The notes under the pieces were generated by a model. It saw only the letters and a list, made by a program, of their open reading frames with translations, was not told the DNA's origin and did no database searches. Source: Vermamoeba vermiformis (taxonomy: Eukaryota; Tubulinea; Echinamoebida). Taken from it: 64,000 bases of DNA. The stretch lies in assembly GCA_045837725.1 (NCBI GenBank), contig JBEWZL010000278.1:310001-374000 (forward strand), written 5' to 3'. This document shows positions 48,559 to 60,371 of this stretch, in pieces (positions within the stretch are counted from its first letter, which is position 1; the number at the start of each line of letters is the position of its first letter). The position numbers were made by a program, and so were the translations under genes.

Positions 48559-49129
48559 ATGGAGCTCATCTTCGATCTGCATGCCATGATCTCAGTTGGC
48601 ACGACCCTCTCGGTCCTTGGCCTTCTGTATTTTGCTGGCAAGGTGATCTTATCCAATTTTGTACCACGCAAATCAATTGCCGTCGACGAGGAAAAGTCAT
48701 TTCAAAGCTTTGAAGATGGACGAGTTGTTTACAGCACGGAAGAGGACAAACTGCCCCAATTTTCCCCTCAAAGCTTAGAAAAATACAATGGTGCCAATAA
48801 TAATCCATTATATGTCGCATTATTGGTAAGATTTTATATGATTTTCTATTTATTAATTTCCGGTTTTTTACGGATTTCTAATGTTTACTCTTGGCTTGTA
48901 GGGCAAAGTGTACGATGTCACTAAGAGCAATGACTTTAAGAAGGAAGGTCTATTCCAAATATATGCTGGAAAAGACGTTACATTGGCATTGGCTAAGCAA
49001 ACGACCCATCCAGTAATTGACGGATCCACCTTCACTCCGATCGATTTGAAGCGATTGCAAGTCTGGACCAACATTTTTGAGAAGCGATATGCTTGTGTGG
49101 GTGTTGTACGCTCACACAGCGTGTTGTAA
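48559..49129 (+). CDS. Membrane-associated cytochrome b5-like heme protein (PGRMC/Dap1-like)
   Basis: Two exons split by an intron at about 48826-48901. N-terminal span (MISVGTTLSVLGLLYFAGKV), then a linker and the MAPR domain: LPQFSPQSLEKYNG, PLYVALL-GKVYDVTKSNDF and YAGKDVTLALAKQTTHP. MAPR proteins bind heme through Tyr rather than paired His; matching Tyr residues are present. The C-terminus is KRYACVGVVRSHSVL. These proteins bind cytochrome P450 and act in sterol synthesis at the ER. The first in-frame Met at 48529 is less likely because homology starts at the span. An AATAAA follows near 49183. Confidence 0.85.
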
Positions 49130-49423
49130 TTGTCGCGACAACCACACGATCCAATCCCAACCCAAACCCTTATTTATTTGTAATAAAGCGCTTGGTACTT
49201 TCAGTACTGTTACTTCAATCAGGTACAATAAACACCTGCAGGCGGTAATCTAGCACGGCTTAATTTTCGAATTCCATCTGACAACAACGGCTGTAAATAA
49301 GTGCGGCACTCATCGGGCGGAGAGCTATAATTAGCATTATAAAATACCAAACAGCAGCGGTGGCTTGTCATTGCTACCCTAACAGTCAGTTCTTTTTCTG
49401 CTCCCGACTTGACACCAACAGAG

Positions 49424-50240
49424 ATGGAACTTGAAGTTTGGCTCATACTGTCTCTTATTCTTGTGCTTCCAACATTACCCTTTATAACTTACTGGGCCAA
49501 GGAGCGAACATTGATCGAACAAGACCAGCCTTCTTTACTGTCGTGGTAAATGGATTTGGATCATATTTTTTTTTGCGCTCAGTGAAATGCAGCTCGCTTA
49601 AGAGTCGCACATCTTAGTTCGTGGTCGATTAATTTTTAGAAATTATTAACTATTTATCAGGTTTCAGCCCGAACGAAAGTCCTATTGGAGCTATCTCAAT
49701 CCTATTACCTGGTAACTAGCCAAGTATTATTATTCTGTCTTTGTTAACTTATCACCTAGGTGGACTCCAAAGGAGCCGGGATATGTCACTCGCTTGAACG
49801 AGTTAGCAAACAAACTACCTGTTCTGATCCAAGCTTTCATTGCTGTGGTGGTCTTATTCTTCATTTTAAAACTGCTTATTCAAATAATTCTTTTCGTACT
49901 CGGCTTCCGCAGCGATGGGGTCGCCAAAGGTAACTACTATTTCGACCACTACTCGACGATTTATCGATGCCTTTTTGGCTTTAGGTTCGTATGGCTCCTC
50001 GATGATGAGCAGAGAAGCAATTGCACGAGGAGGTGGAGTAGCGAGGGGCGGAAGAGTTGCCAGACTTCAATCAGCTGGCACTTCAGGAGGTTAGTAGTAC
50101 ACAGTGACGATAATCACCTTACCAATTCATTAGGTCCGCTCGCACTTCTAGGAACATTACTGCCCCTTGGTATCATCGGAGCACTGTTTTATCTGTATTA
50201 TGATACGAAGTCTGCTCGAATTAAACAGTCAGCTTGGTGA
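49424..50240 (+). CDS. ISG12 (IFI6/IFI27) family membrane protein
   Basis: Five exons that join in phase. The N-terminus is a membrane span (MELEVWLILSLILVLPTLPF). Then SYWSYLNPITWWTPKEPGYV and a second span (LIQAFIAVVVLFFILKLLI). The family core is GFRSDGVAKG-SYGSSMMSRE, AIARGGGVARGGRVARLQSA and GTSGGPLALLGTLLPLG, the same pattern as human IFI27/IFI6 (SMMSAAAIANGGGVAAGS). The tail is YDTKSARIKQSAW. In animals these small proteins sit in mitochondrial or ER/nuclear membranes, respond to interferon and influence cell death; the role in protists is unknown. The N-terminal extension with an extra span is unusual. It converges on the eIF4G-fusion gene. Confidence 0.8.
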
Positions 50241-50473
50241 ATAACATACAGAGTACCGAAAGAATTGGAGAATGGGACTCGAAGTGAACGCACAAGCCTC
50301 TTTCGTTGTGGATTTAAAGTATTTATTCGCTAAGGTTATAAAAATTCGCAAAAAACAAGTAAAAAATGTGTTTGAAATGTTCCTTTTGAGATCCGCAGAG
50401 GAAGTATTCGAACGTTATATTACAGATTTCTATCGCTATAACTCTATATTCAACAATCTACAATAAGTGGTCC

Positions 50474-53400
50474 TTAAGGCAGTAGGATAGTCTTCAATGC
50501 CTCCTGTGAAGAGAGATCCATTAAGAACTGACCAAGATCCACGAATCAATAGAACTTACCTTGGATTCAAGCAACTTCTTAATATAATTGGCATCACCCT
50601 TATAGTCAGTTTGTACAAAGTCCTTGATGCTCAATTTCGATTCGTTGAGCATCGCAGTCAAGCGATCAGCACCGCTGTCATCGAGCACTTTACCGAAGGC
50701 TTCAGCAGCAATCTTTTCAGCAGCTTCAGTCTCCAAGAGCGGTTGCAAGAGTGTGTGCAGGTCGTTGAGAGTGAGAACACCTTCAGCGATCACGTGGCCA
50801 AAGAACTGACCGACGTATTTGTACGTGAAGGGAATATCAATGTAAAAGTCTTCAACCAACTCCAACACCATTGAAAAGCTGAGTGATTGAACGTAAATAA
50901 GCCTGCTTGACGAACAATGTCTGTGCTACTTACCCCTTCTCGAAGTGGCTCTTGTTGAGTGCATTCTGTTTGTAGAACTCGGTCAACAACCTCATCACGG
51001 CATCGCAGTCCTTCTCTTTCTTTTCCAAAGAGAATACAATGGCCTAAAGTGCGTTATTAGCGTTGTTTGGGGAGTGGTAAATATGTCACTACGTACTCTG
51101 TTGACAAACTCGTCGTAAGTCGTGGCCTTGAACTCGCGCAGACATTGAAGTGCGTCTTCAATATCACCGCCAGTGAGGTACTCTTCGAGCATCAGATCAA
51201 TCTTGGCCTCGTTGTCACCAGAGGGTTCATCAGAGCCACCGTGTTCTTCCTCCTCATCAGACTCATCCTCGGGAGGAGGTACAGCGCTCATCGAAGCAGC
51301 CAAAGATCTCTTCGGTTGGAACTTGGCGGGGACTTCTTCCTCGTCTGATTCGTCGTCACGTGGCTATAATTACATGACATTAGCAACAAGCTCTACTGGT
51401 TCAAGTGGTTACTTACAATCTCCATGGAAGCAGTGATCTTGATGTCACGCTTAGGCTCGTTCTTGCCCGGACGAGGCTTGTACGGCGAGGGTGTGGGACT
51501 GGGCGAGCTGTCATCTGACGTGGACAAGTAGTTGAACATGTTGGCTTCACGCGGGTTAGTAGACTTCTTGCCCGTGGAAGGACCATCCTTGGACACGTAG
51601 CGAGGAGTGCTGCTCGTGGACTTGGCAAGATCTCGGCCACTCGGCGAGACATCCTTGCCACCGCGGCCCTTCTTGGCACTTCCACCACGGCCTGTGTCAC
51701 GACCTCCGCGACCACTGCCAGGGGTTGAGGCACTAAACAGCTGTTAGAGAACAGCGCCACAAGGCAATGTTAGAAACTTACCCTCGTCGTCCCTTGCCAG
51801 CAGGGGTTGACGTGTTGCTGCCAACAGTCTCCCAGCCTCCTTGCGAGGCTTCTTGTTTTCGCTTGGCGCGCTCTTCTTCTCTGCTCTTGGCAATTTCACG
51901 ATCGATTTGCAATCGTTGTTCGCGCTCTTGTTGCTTGGCTTCACGGTGAATCTCGCTGATGGTCTTGGGACCTTCAACTGCTTGCGGTGATCGAGGGATC
52001 CACTTGGCTTTGCGCAAGTCAACCAAGTCCAACAACATAAAGTATGATCGACGGTCCAAGCCCTTGTTCTTTGAAAGCTGAGCAACAGTGCTGTTTGAAC
52101 GATTAATGTCTATTCATGAACGAGTGGTTAAGTGAATCAAACTTACTGGAAGTACACGTCAACAAGCTGACTGTCTTTGTCAGTCTCCAAAATCTTGCCA
52201 ACAGTACGCAACAATTTGCACAACAATTCCAAGTTCTCAACGGGAGGAATCTTGTCGGTGGTCTCGGGATTTTCCGTTCGTAATTCTCCGAGCAATTGGA
52301 TAACGCAGCCGTGAATAATCTTCGAGGCCAACAACTTCTTTTTGTACAATTCTCCGACGAAGTTGATGTTGCCCAACATTCTCTTCTTGGCAATGATTTC
52401 CAACTCTTCAGTGGACAACACCTTAACATTGGTCTCTTGCAAGAACGGTTTTTCTTCGAACTCGCGTTGACACTCGTTCAACAAGAGTCGCTTGAAGGTG
52501 AACTTGATGTTCGGGTCAGTCGAGTTCGGGTCTTCAAATTGCGGGAACTGTTCAGCGAGAATGACGCACAGATCCGCGTACATAGTGCTGAAGTTGTGCT
52601 CGATGACGGCCTTATCGAAGATCAATTTGATTACACCGCGCAATGCATCGAGGTCTGTAATGCCAGCTCCTTCTTTCAAAATTTGTTCGGTGATCGACTT
52701 GAAATTCTCACGCGTCAACTTGTTCAACAGACTAATCAAGGCATAAGTAACCAAGTATTACTAATAGATTGAATAGCTTACCTAGTGATCTTCTTGTACA
52801 ATGCCTCGTGGTTGACAGGCACTTCATTGCCAGAGCTCCACTTGCCCTTGATGTCAATCTTCTTCTTCGGTGTTGACACTTTGTCATCCTTGGCAGGCTT
52901 CTTTCGTGTATCTTGACGCTTCTTGCTCTTGTTCTATTGGAGCATAGTTAATATCGTGATCATCAACAGATATTTCGTAGTACTTACGGCAATCAAGTGG
53001 GTCTTCTCGGGCTGACGTTTGCTGTCCTTGGCAGGAGTGGTGCCCTTGACAATGCTAGTGATGTTAGTCATGCCTTCAGGACGCTCAGTGCACAACGGTT
53101 GATAGCGCAACAAGAACTCGAGGTCGTAGACTTTCTTCTTCTTGACGGGCTCTTCTTCGACTTCAGGCTCGGACTCTTCACCCTCCTCATCGAAGGGGCT
53201 CACGTCATTGTAATGTGACACGATGACAGTTTGAGTGGCCTTGTCGTTGATGAAGAACGAGGTGTAGTTTGATGCGAAGCCGTAGTTAATGGCAATCAAC
53301 TCCATCTCCTCGTGGCTGCGGTGTCTCTTGGCAGCATTGACTGTACACCACACAATTAGCACGGTGTTTCCTAATTTAGTAATAACGAAGCCAACGTACC

Positions 53401-55596
53401 ATCTTCATTCTCTTCCTCGTCTTCCATCTCTTCTTCGAGATCGAACAATCGTTCAGTGGCAGTCATCAAGTGAATGGTGTTGTCGTTAATGCTGTCAGTG
53501 GTGTCGAGGTCGAGGGTGACATTGAACTTCTTGGATCTGTCGCCAAGAATGGCCTTTAATGTCACGTCAAACTTCTTTTGATCGGGCTCTTCTTCCAAGA
53601 ACGCATAAACAGCCAAAAAGTCTGTAGGAAAAACATTAAATCCAATTCTAACAAATTCATATTAAGTCTTTGCGTACCTCCGCTGAAGACAAGAGGCAAT
53701 TGTTCAGGAGCAGGTGTAACAAACTCCTCCAAGTCACCCCAGTCCAATGTGACTTCATCGAGCATAATTTGCAAACCACGACGCACTTGACGACGAACTT
53801 TAGCCAAGACCAGATCTGGTGCTACTTCAAATTCAGCGTAACCGAATGACATGCGTGCAATGGAATTGAGCTATAAATAGCAATTTGTTAGCGCAACGGT
53901 AAATACGAAATACAATGTAGCCATGGAAGGTAACGACTCGAAATAATGATTTCGAAACGTTTTCGAAAGAATAAATCAAGTCTTAATATTACTTTTAATG
54001 CTGCTATTAACCCATAGTACTTACGACATAATAGTTGGCTCCAACACCAATGCCCAAAGGAAATACGGTGTAACTCTCAGCGTGGCTGGACACCAACGAC
54101 AACAACGTGCCTGAGCTTGAAACCTATATAGTATTGAGTATTAATATATTTTCTTGTAAACTAGGCATTCCAAACGAAAATCTTTTCAACGGATCTGAGC
54201 TGGATCTGCTTACTTGAGCGGTAGTGATCAAAAGCATTTGAATGGGCACTTGAGACTCTTGATTTAGTCTAGGAATGCTATAGACATCCTCCAAGGAGAC
54301 GTAGAGCTCACGCGAGCCAGACTTGAAATCTTTCTCCATCTGACCTCCGTGCACGTACTCGAGCGCTGCCTTCATGTTCTCTTCGCTCACTGAAACGCTT
54401 TCTTCTTCGAATACACGATAAAGAATGTTGGACAGCACGAATAAGTTGAAGCGGGCCTAATACAAGCAGTACATTAATTTCAAAATTCTGATCTCGATCT
54501 TGAAAGGGACATTTAAATGCATGGCATATTATTAATGCACTTACTCTTCGTTGAGTCTTAAGCTCTTCGAGTGCCACAGCGACAGCGCGCTGAACCAATT
54601 CATAATCAGGTTGTTGAGCGCTATCAACGACGATCAAATACTCGCAGGCTTCAGATTCGTCTTTAATCAGCTCTTCGAATTGAGGTTGGAATGCAATCAT
54701 CAATGCAGTGCGGTTGACCATCTTTTTGATCTCTTTATAACATAACGGGGGTTAATTGTGCACAATAATCACAGATGTAGATCGATCAAAAAATTTGTCG
54801 GCGTATATAAGCTTGATCAAATTTACAATATTTTTAGAGAGTAGTATAATTGCTTACCTTCGTATTTTTCGACGAAGCAATGAGGTAGAGAATGGCTAAT
54901 CGGGAGCTTAAATTTTACATCCAAAACCAGATCTGCATCAGTCAACGGTTGCGTATTGGCGGGGTCTAATGTCACGTTGCAGATCTTATATGAATTATCC
55001 AAGTGTTTGAGAACGACAGGGTGGGTCGGGGAAGTCACAGCTTCGATGGGCAAGAACGTCTGCACATTCACATCCAAACCCAGCTCGTATTCGGACAAAA
55101 CTGCTGGTTTCGGCTGATTGTCTTTGTATTCGTGTGGATATATGCGCGGTGCAATCGTAGTCGGCAGAACCAAGCGCAAGGTATCGCCATCGCTCAATAA
55201 TTCGGTGACGCAGGTCACTTTGATCACGATGGCGGTGTTCGGGGCCAGCTTGGAGACATTGCATACTAATACGTCCGAGCAATCATATTTAACATTGCTT
55301 TCTACGGTGCTATTTGTCGCTTCTTTGAATTTTGAGCTCGCTTCTTTTTTCTTTTTGATTTCAGATGCGATGCGCTTGCCACCGACTACGGCTTCATAGC
55401 CGCAGATAGTGCCCAAGTCATGCAACGGAAATTTTAAAGCTGTTTTCTTCGAGATGCCAGTGCTGGGAGCTTCGTATTCTTGCTCGATGGTCAGTTTGGC
55501 TTGGAAGTTCCAGATCCGACCTCGGATTTGGGTTCTTTTCAAAGGCAAAGGTTGATCGTCGATCGCCCAAATGCTTGTTTTAACCTTTCCGTACAT
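50474..55596 (-). CDS. VIT-VWA-eIF4G fusion protein
   Basis: Fifteen exons (right to left): 54858-55596, 54545-54732, 54214-54456, 54025-54123, 53678-53870, 53400-53621, 52988-53340, 52782-52933, 52147-52731, 51782-52090, 51417-51732, 51097-51363, 50934-51043, 50560-50878, 50474-50503. They sum to 4,125 nt, 1,374 residues, every junction in phase. Domains: VIT at about 1-245 (ICGYEAVVGGKRIASEIKKK, LRLVLPTTIAPRIYP); VWA at about 246-500, with the metal site degenerate (VVDSAQQ); eIF4E-binding motif YDLEFLL at about 645; MIF4G at about 740-930 (GNINFVGELYKKKL); MA3 at about 1140-1350 (IDLMLEEYLTGGDIEDALQC). Between the last two is the family motif WIPRSPQAVEGPKTISEIHR. eIF4G bridges eIF4E, eIF4A and eIF3 to load ribosomes on mRNA; the usual N-terminal arm is replaced here by VIT-VWA. 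An alternative first exon at about 55735-55828 would also join in phase. Confidence 0.93.
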
Positions 55597-55864
55597 ATAG
55601 CGGTCTATTTGGGCGTACAGATCAACCAGATCGTGTTTTTCAAATGAACAAAAAAAATAAAAATAAAAAAAATTGCGGCGGCGAGAAATTTATTGACAAG
55701 AAGAACGCGAAAATAATGACCATACCCGCTGTACTATAAATTAATAGAGAATGTTTAATAGGCCTATGTTTGAAGAAACGTAAGTTGTCCCGATCAGATT
55801 CGTTTGACTCGCATCCGATCGAACCCATTTATTGTAATTCATACGTTTATTATTTTTACTGTGG
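55597..55864. promoter_or_regulatory. Divergent region, VIT-VWA-eIF4G / cyclin
   Basis: 268 bp, possibly including an extra first exon of the minus-strand gene (Met at 55828, MGSIGCESNESDRDNL). If that exon is used only 36 bp remain between the two starts. Confidence 0.4.
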
Positions 55865-57437
55865 ATGATATTGCATCATTATTGTGATCTAGTCGCAGGA
55901 TGTATTCTAATTATTATTTGTGGATCTGATAGTACGCGGCCGAAATGGACTCGCGAGCAAATAATGCGAAACACACCGTCACGAGCAGACGGTATTTCAT
56001 ATGAACTAGAAGCACAGCGAAGGCGATATTACGCGAAGATTATACAAGAGTCTGGCATATTATTGAAGTTGTAAGTCAAAATAATTTTTATTTATTATTC
56101 TACTGCATTGTAAATCATCAATAGTGCCCATATATAATTCAATAAGCATAATACTATAATTTAAAAATTATAATGCGCCTTTGGAACGCGATTGGTCCCA
56201 AAGCGAATTATATTATCTCGCGCCACAATTATTCAATTAAGACCTCCTATTTAACCTTAAAATATTATATTAATATGATGTATATTATTTAGTCCACAAG
56301 CTACCACGATAGCAACAGCTACAGTATACATGCACCGATTTTTTATGGCTCACTCAATGAAGCCAATAGATCCGATCGTAAGTCCAGCACATTGTCGTAT
56401 AATAATACGCCTATACTAACCCCATCATATAGTTACTGGTCTCTACCTGTTTATATATTGCAGGCAAGTCTCAAGAAACTATTCGCAAAGCTAGCGATGT
56501 TATAAACACGACGTACAAAGTGGTCACGGAAGATCGATTGAGACTAGGCAAAGTACGAATTAGAGCTCATACTATATTATACCACTATATTATAGCACTA
56601 TATTAACCTTAATGTCGTATTTGCAGGAATACACAGCGTTCAAAGACGATGTGATTGAAAATGAACAATATTTCTTGCGGTACCTCGGCTTTGATTTGCA
56701 CGTTGAATTGCCGTACAAATATCTCTTAAATATGACCAAGTTCCTCAATGGTACGTATTGCTCGATAATACTATAATTAGTACCTTTGACTGACGAACAA
56801 ATTTTAATTAGTCCCGCCCCACACTGTACATACTGCGTGGACATTGTTGAATGACAGGTAATTACTACTACCATATAATATAATGCCTATAGTCTTACGA
56901 ATGAATTTGCTCAATTTTCTAACATTGGTATTTATTTTGCAATTAGTTTCAGAACCACTCTATGTATCGAACACCCGCCATATCTGATCGCATGTGCGTG
57001 CCTATATTTAGCCGCCAAGTTCACAAACGACTTTACATTCGAACAAGACTTGCAACACTACGAACACTATTGGTGGGAGAACTTTGGGGACTCGGCGGAC
57101 ATGAACACCATTACTCGTACGTCTACAACACTATTTGTGTTAACTATGCTCATATTGTATTGTAGAAATCAGTTTAGATATGTTGCAGTTGTATATTGAA
57201 GAAGACATGCGAGTTCCACCGAGCGAACGAAACGAAGTCAAATCTGAGAATCACGTTGTGGCTAATGAGCAGCATTTGGTTAACGGTACCATCAATAATA
57301 ATACGAATAATGTTAAGAATGAAGATAGTGGCAGTAATAGTAATAATAGTGTAAATACAACCAGTAGTAATAGCGCGGATGCGCCTAAAGCAGCCAAACC
57401 GCGGATTAATGTCACTGTAAAAACGTTAAAACAATAA
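55865..57437 (+). CDS. Cyclin K/T-like transcriptional cyclin
   Basis: Six or so short exons. The first cyclin box starts WTREQIMRNTPSRADGIS, then IATATVYMHRFFMAHSM (exon 2), LVSTCLYIAGKSQETIRKAS and EYTAFKDDVIENEQYFLRYL-GFDL. The second box has AWTLLNDSFRTTLCIEHPPY, LIACACLYLAAKF and WWENFGD. The tail is rich in Asn and Ser. The TPSRADGIS motif and the WWE-like block are those of cyclins K, L and T, which pair with CDK9/12/13 to phosphorylate the RNA polymerase II tail. The start is uncertain; the ATG at 55865 gives a hydrophobic lead that may be wrong. AATAAA follows near 57451. Confidence 0.85.
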
Positions 57438-57683
57438 TAATTCCTCGAACAATAAATACAATATTGTTACGCACCTGTTTGGTACGGAGAATCAACCCCA
57501 GCAATTCGACAAAGCATCTGCTTTCGTACAAATGTTGCCTTGTTTAAAAGACATTTCTCTCCAACTCTTACCGTGCCTTCATTGAAGGATTTGTCATGAC
57601 TCTAATCGGTGGTTGCAGTGCTGTTACTTCAGTTCGACAAAATGGATCGCAATTATTTTTGTTTGAAGGACGCCAACACCACG

Positions 57684-58627
57684 ATGCTCACGCGTGCCTT
57701 ATTTACAGCTAAGACCCTTAGCAAAGGTTCAGCACTGACACCGCTCACTCGCTCTTTATTCACTTCGAGGAAGGTTCAATCCGCAGTCGATCCACATTCG
57801 TTGGTAGAAACCAAAACACGCAATGAAATTACACAACAAGATATGCTCGTACCAGCATCGAGTATGAAGCCATTGTCTGATTCATTTGCTGTGGTTTCTG
57901 TTGGCGGCAAACAGGTAATTATTTTTATTAATTTTGGCATCTGTCTTGTATTGCTTATTAAATATTGATACCCTTTGAAAATAATATATTTACATTAAAT
58001 ACACCCTCATATATTTTTAAAATAATTTTTAAATAAATTAGAACGATTATTTATTGACAGATCTAATATTAATTTCAAAACAGTTCAAAGTAACTAAGGG
58101 CGACGAAATTATGGTCGATAAATTAGAAGGTGCACCACTTATGTCAAAAATATTATTGGATAAAGTCCTGTTAGTCGGCACAAAGTAAGATCACTTGTAA
58201 ATCCGCGTAACGAAATATTTATTAAGCGTCATCGACTTTAAATAGGGAGTTTACCGTTATTGGCCAACCCTTATTAACAAAAGTAAAAGTATTATCAACT
58301 GTCGAAGAAGTTAGCAAAGCAGAAAAGGTTTTGATATTTAAAAAGAGGAGAAGAAAGCACTACAGAAAGTAAGCGTCAGATCCATATATCATTTCGCGTA
58401 GAATACAGTAATAATATGTTAATAACATTGAATGATGAAATTACGCGTTTATTTTCAATCATTTTTGGATCGCGTACTGGTTTGAACTCACAAAACAGAT
58501 CCGCTGCCTTTATCATCCAAATAGCACTCGATCTCTTAAGACCGATATTAATACATTATATTACAGCTTGAAAGGCTTCAGAGCAAGCTACACCTTGTTG
58601 AAAATTGAAGATGTGTTGGTAGCTTAA
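57684..58627 (+). CDS. MRPL21: Mitochondrial large-subunit ribosomal protein bL21
   Basis: Four exons, all junctions in phase. The presequence is MLTRALFTAKTLSKGSALTP (57684; an in-frame Met at 57642 is also possible). The core has FAVVSVGGKQ-FKVTKGDEI, SKILLDKVLLVGT, EFTVIGQPLLTKVKVLSTVE and the bL21 signature FKKRRRKHYRK-NLKGFRASYT. It ends KIEDVLVA. This is the mitochondrial homologue of bacterial bL21, a structural part of the large ribosomal subunit, and the second mitoribosomal gene in this window. Confidence 0.92.
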
Positions 58628-60371
58628 ATCACGCGGGAAGTTAAAAGAAAGAAATAATATTTAAATCTCTATATACCCTTATTGTTATTGCTAATAATAG
58701 TAGCAAAGCGAATAAATCCAAATTAACAAAATATCTTCGTACACCGCAGAGCACAACTAATTTTCGTTCAAAGAACGAATCCACATTGAAAACCCGAACT
58801 TTACCGAGCATACTAATGACTATATGATAGGAACTTACTTATTGCTACATTTGATCAAGCGATGGTGCTTGGCTAGCACGACGCCTCCTGGCAGATCTCC
58901 GGTACGTGCATCATTCCCCATAATATAGCGCTTTAAATCTCTGCACTGCCCTCGCATCAGCTTGATTAAGATCGATGTCATAAGGACTTTGATGTCCATA
59001 GCGACAATAATGTCCTATTACGGACATTACTCCGGGATCCCTTTGAATCGATGCCAGTCTTGTTTCTTTACGCTAATCGTGGTGTTTGTTGAATAATTCT
59101 TATTGCGTGCACTTTTTAAGTAAATTGAAGCGTATACTAATGTATACCATCCTCATCCCAAAAATAGTACCCAAATTACATAATTTTTGACACTTGATCC
59201 AAAATCGTCTTTCTATCTTCATAATAAGCTTTTAAACTCGAATTTAATTTCAAAATGTGCACCACGACACGTAAATTAGTGCGCGAATACTTGCGCTGAA
59301 AGTGCTGAAGTGGACTGTATACCAATGTTTTACCGGTGAAATTCACATCCAGATCACTTATACGTCAAAATCGTCATGTAATTTATTACCCCTGTTTCAC
59401 TGAACTACGAGTACAAACCAGACCAGTATCTAACAAAATCTATTCAATTGCATGGTGTCCTAATATACTAGACCACAGAATCAAATAGGAGTTCATAATT
59501 ACGTTACAGTTTTGTTGACCTTGCGTTGCGGTTAGATCGGGAAAAGGATGCCCGACAACTAAAGTTAGCAATCTAAGAATATCGTCGGAAGCACTTCCTG
59601 ACAAATTTATGAAACTAGGTTATTTTGTTATTTGTCTTGTTCTGGACTGCTGCACGTGCATAGGTTGTTGCGGATTTGTTTACGGAGAAATTGTAATCCG
59701 TTACCAGCTATCGCCGATACGTCGGGTTACTCGTTTCAGCATTTTTATAAGCACGCACTCGAATACGAGGCTTGTCATCTGGATCAAATCCAAAAGCCAG
59801 TTTTAGTAAATGTCATCCATAACAGCTTCGATATTCCCTTCAAAAGCCCGGACCCGGCCCTTCAGCAATCTAGTCCGTATTGTTTATGTTTCAGCTGTTG
59901 CGTTGAGCTGTTAAGACATCTGAAAATGCAACAGAAATTCCGTCGACATTCGACGGCACACGTTCAGATTGTCGGCACAACCGATATCGGCACTCTGCGT
60001 TGATGCAGCTATCGTAATACTCTTTTCCGATCGTTTACAATGCCTTGGCCTCGTTGCGGTTTGATCCGATCAGAAATGCAACTACATCAAAATATGAACC
60101 GGTCAAAGCCGTGATTTCCCAACGGTTCGTGTACAGAGTAAGAATCAGACTGAAGCGATAGCATATGTCGCTGTGTGGGAGTGTGCGCGGTTCTGCTCTT
60201 AATTTAGACTCGGACTAATATAGAAACAACACGAGTAACTTTTTTGATGAGTTGACAGGCTCAAATATTTTTGTTGTTTCACGCACAAGACTTTTATTTC
60301 AACACTTCTAGACACAAGTGACCACATCTCCTTCACCTTTTAATTCCGACGTCAAACGGTGCAGCACAATT
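58628..60371. other. Long intergenic region without a supported gene
   Basis: 1.7 kb, the longest gap in the window. It includes the 3' region of bL21m and the upstream region of the HMG-box gene. A hairpin TAATGTCC/GGACATTA lies at 59008-59029. The open frames at 59609-60003 show no family resemblance and no splice context, so I do not call them genes. Confidence 0.4.

Noticed and set aside
49219-49446. Minus-strand frame of 75 residues overlapping the ISG12-family first exon
   Set aside because: Antisense to a well-supported exon and its leader; no motif seen.
59609-60003. Overlapping open frames of 65 and 123 residues
   Set aside because: No family resemblance, no splice signals and non-coding-like composition in the longest gap of the window.
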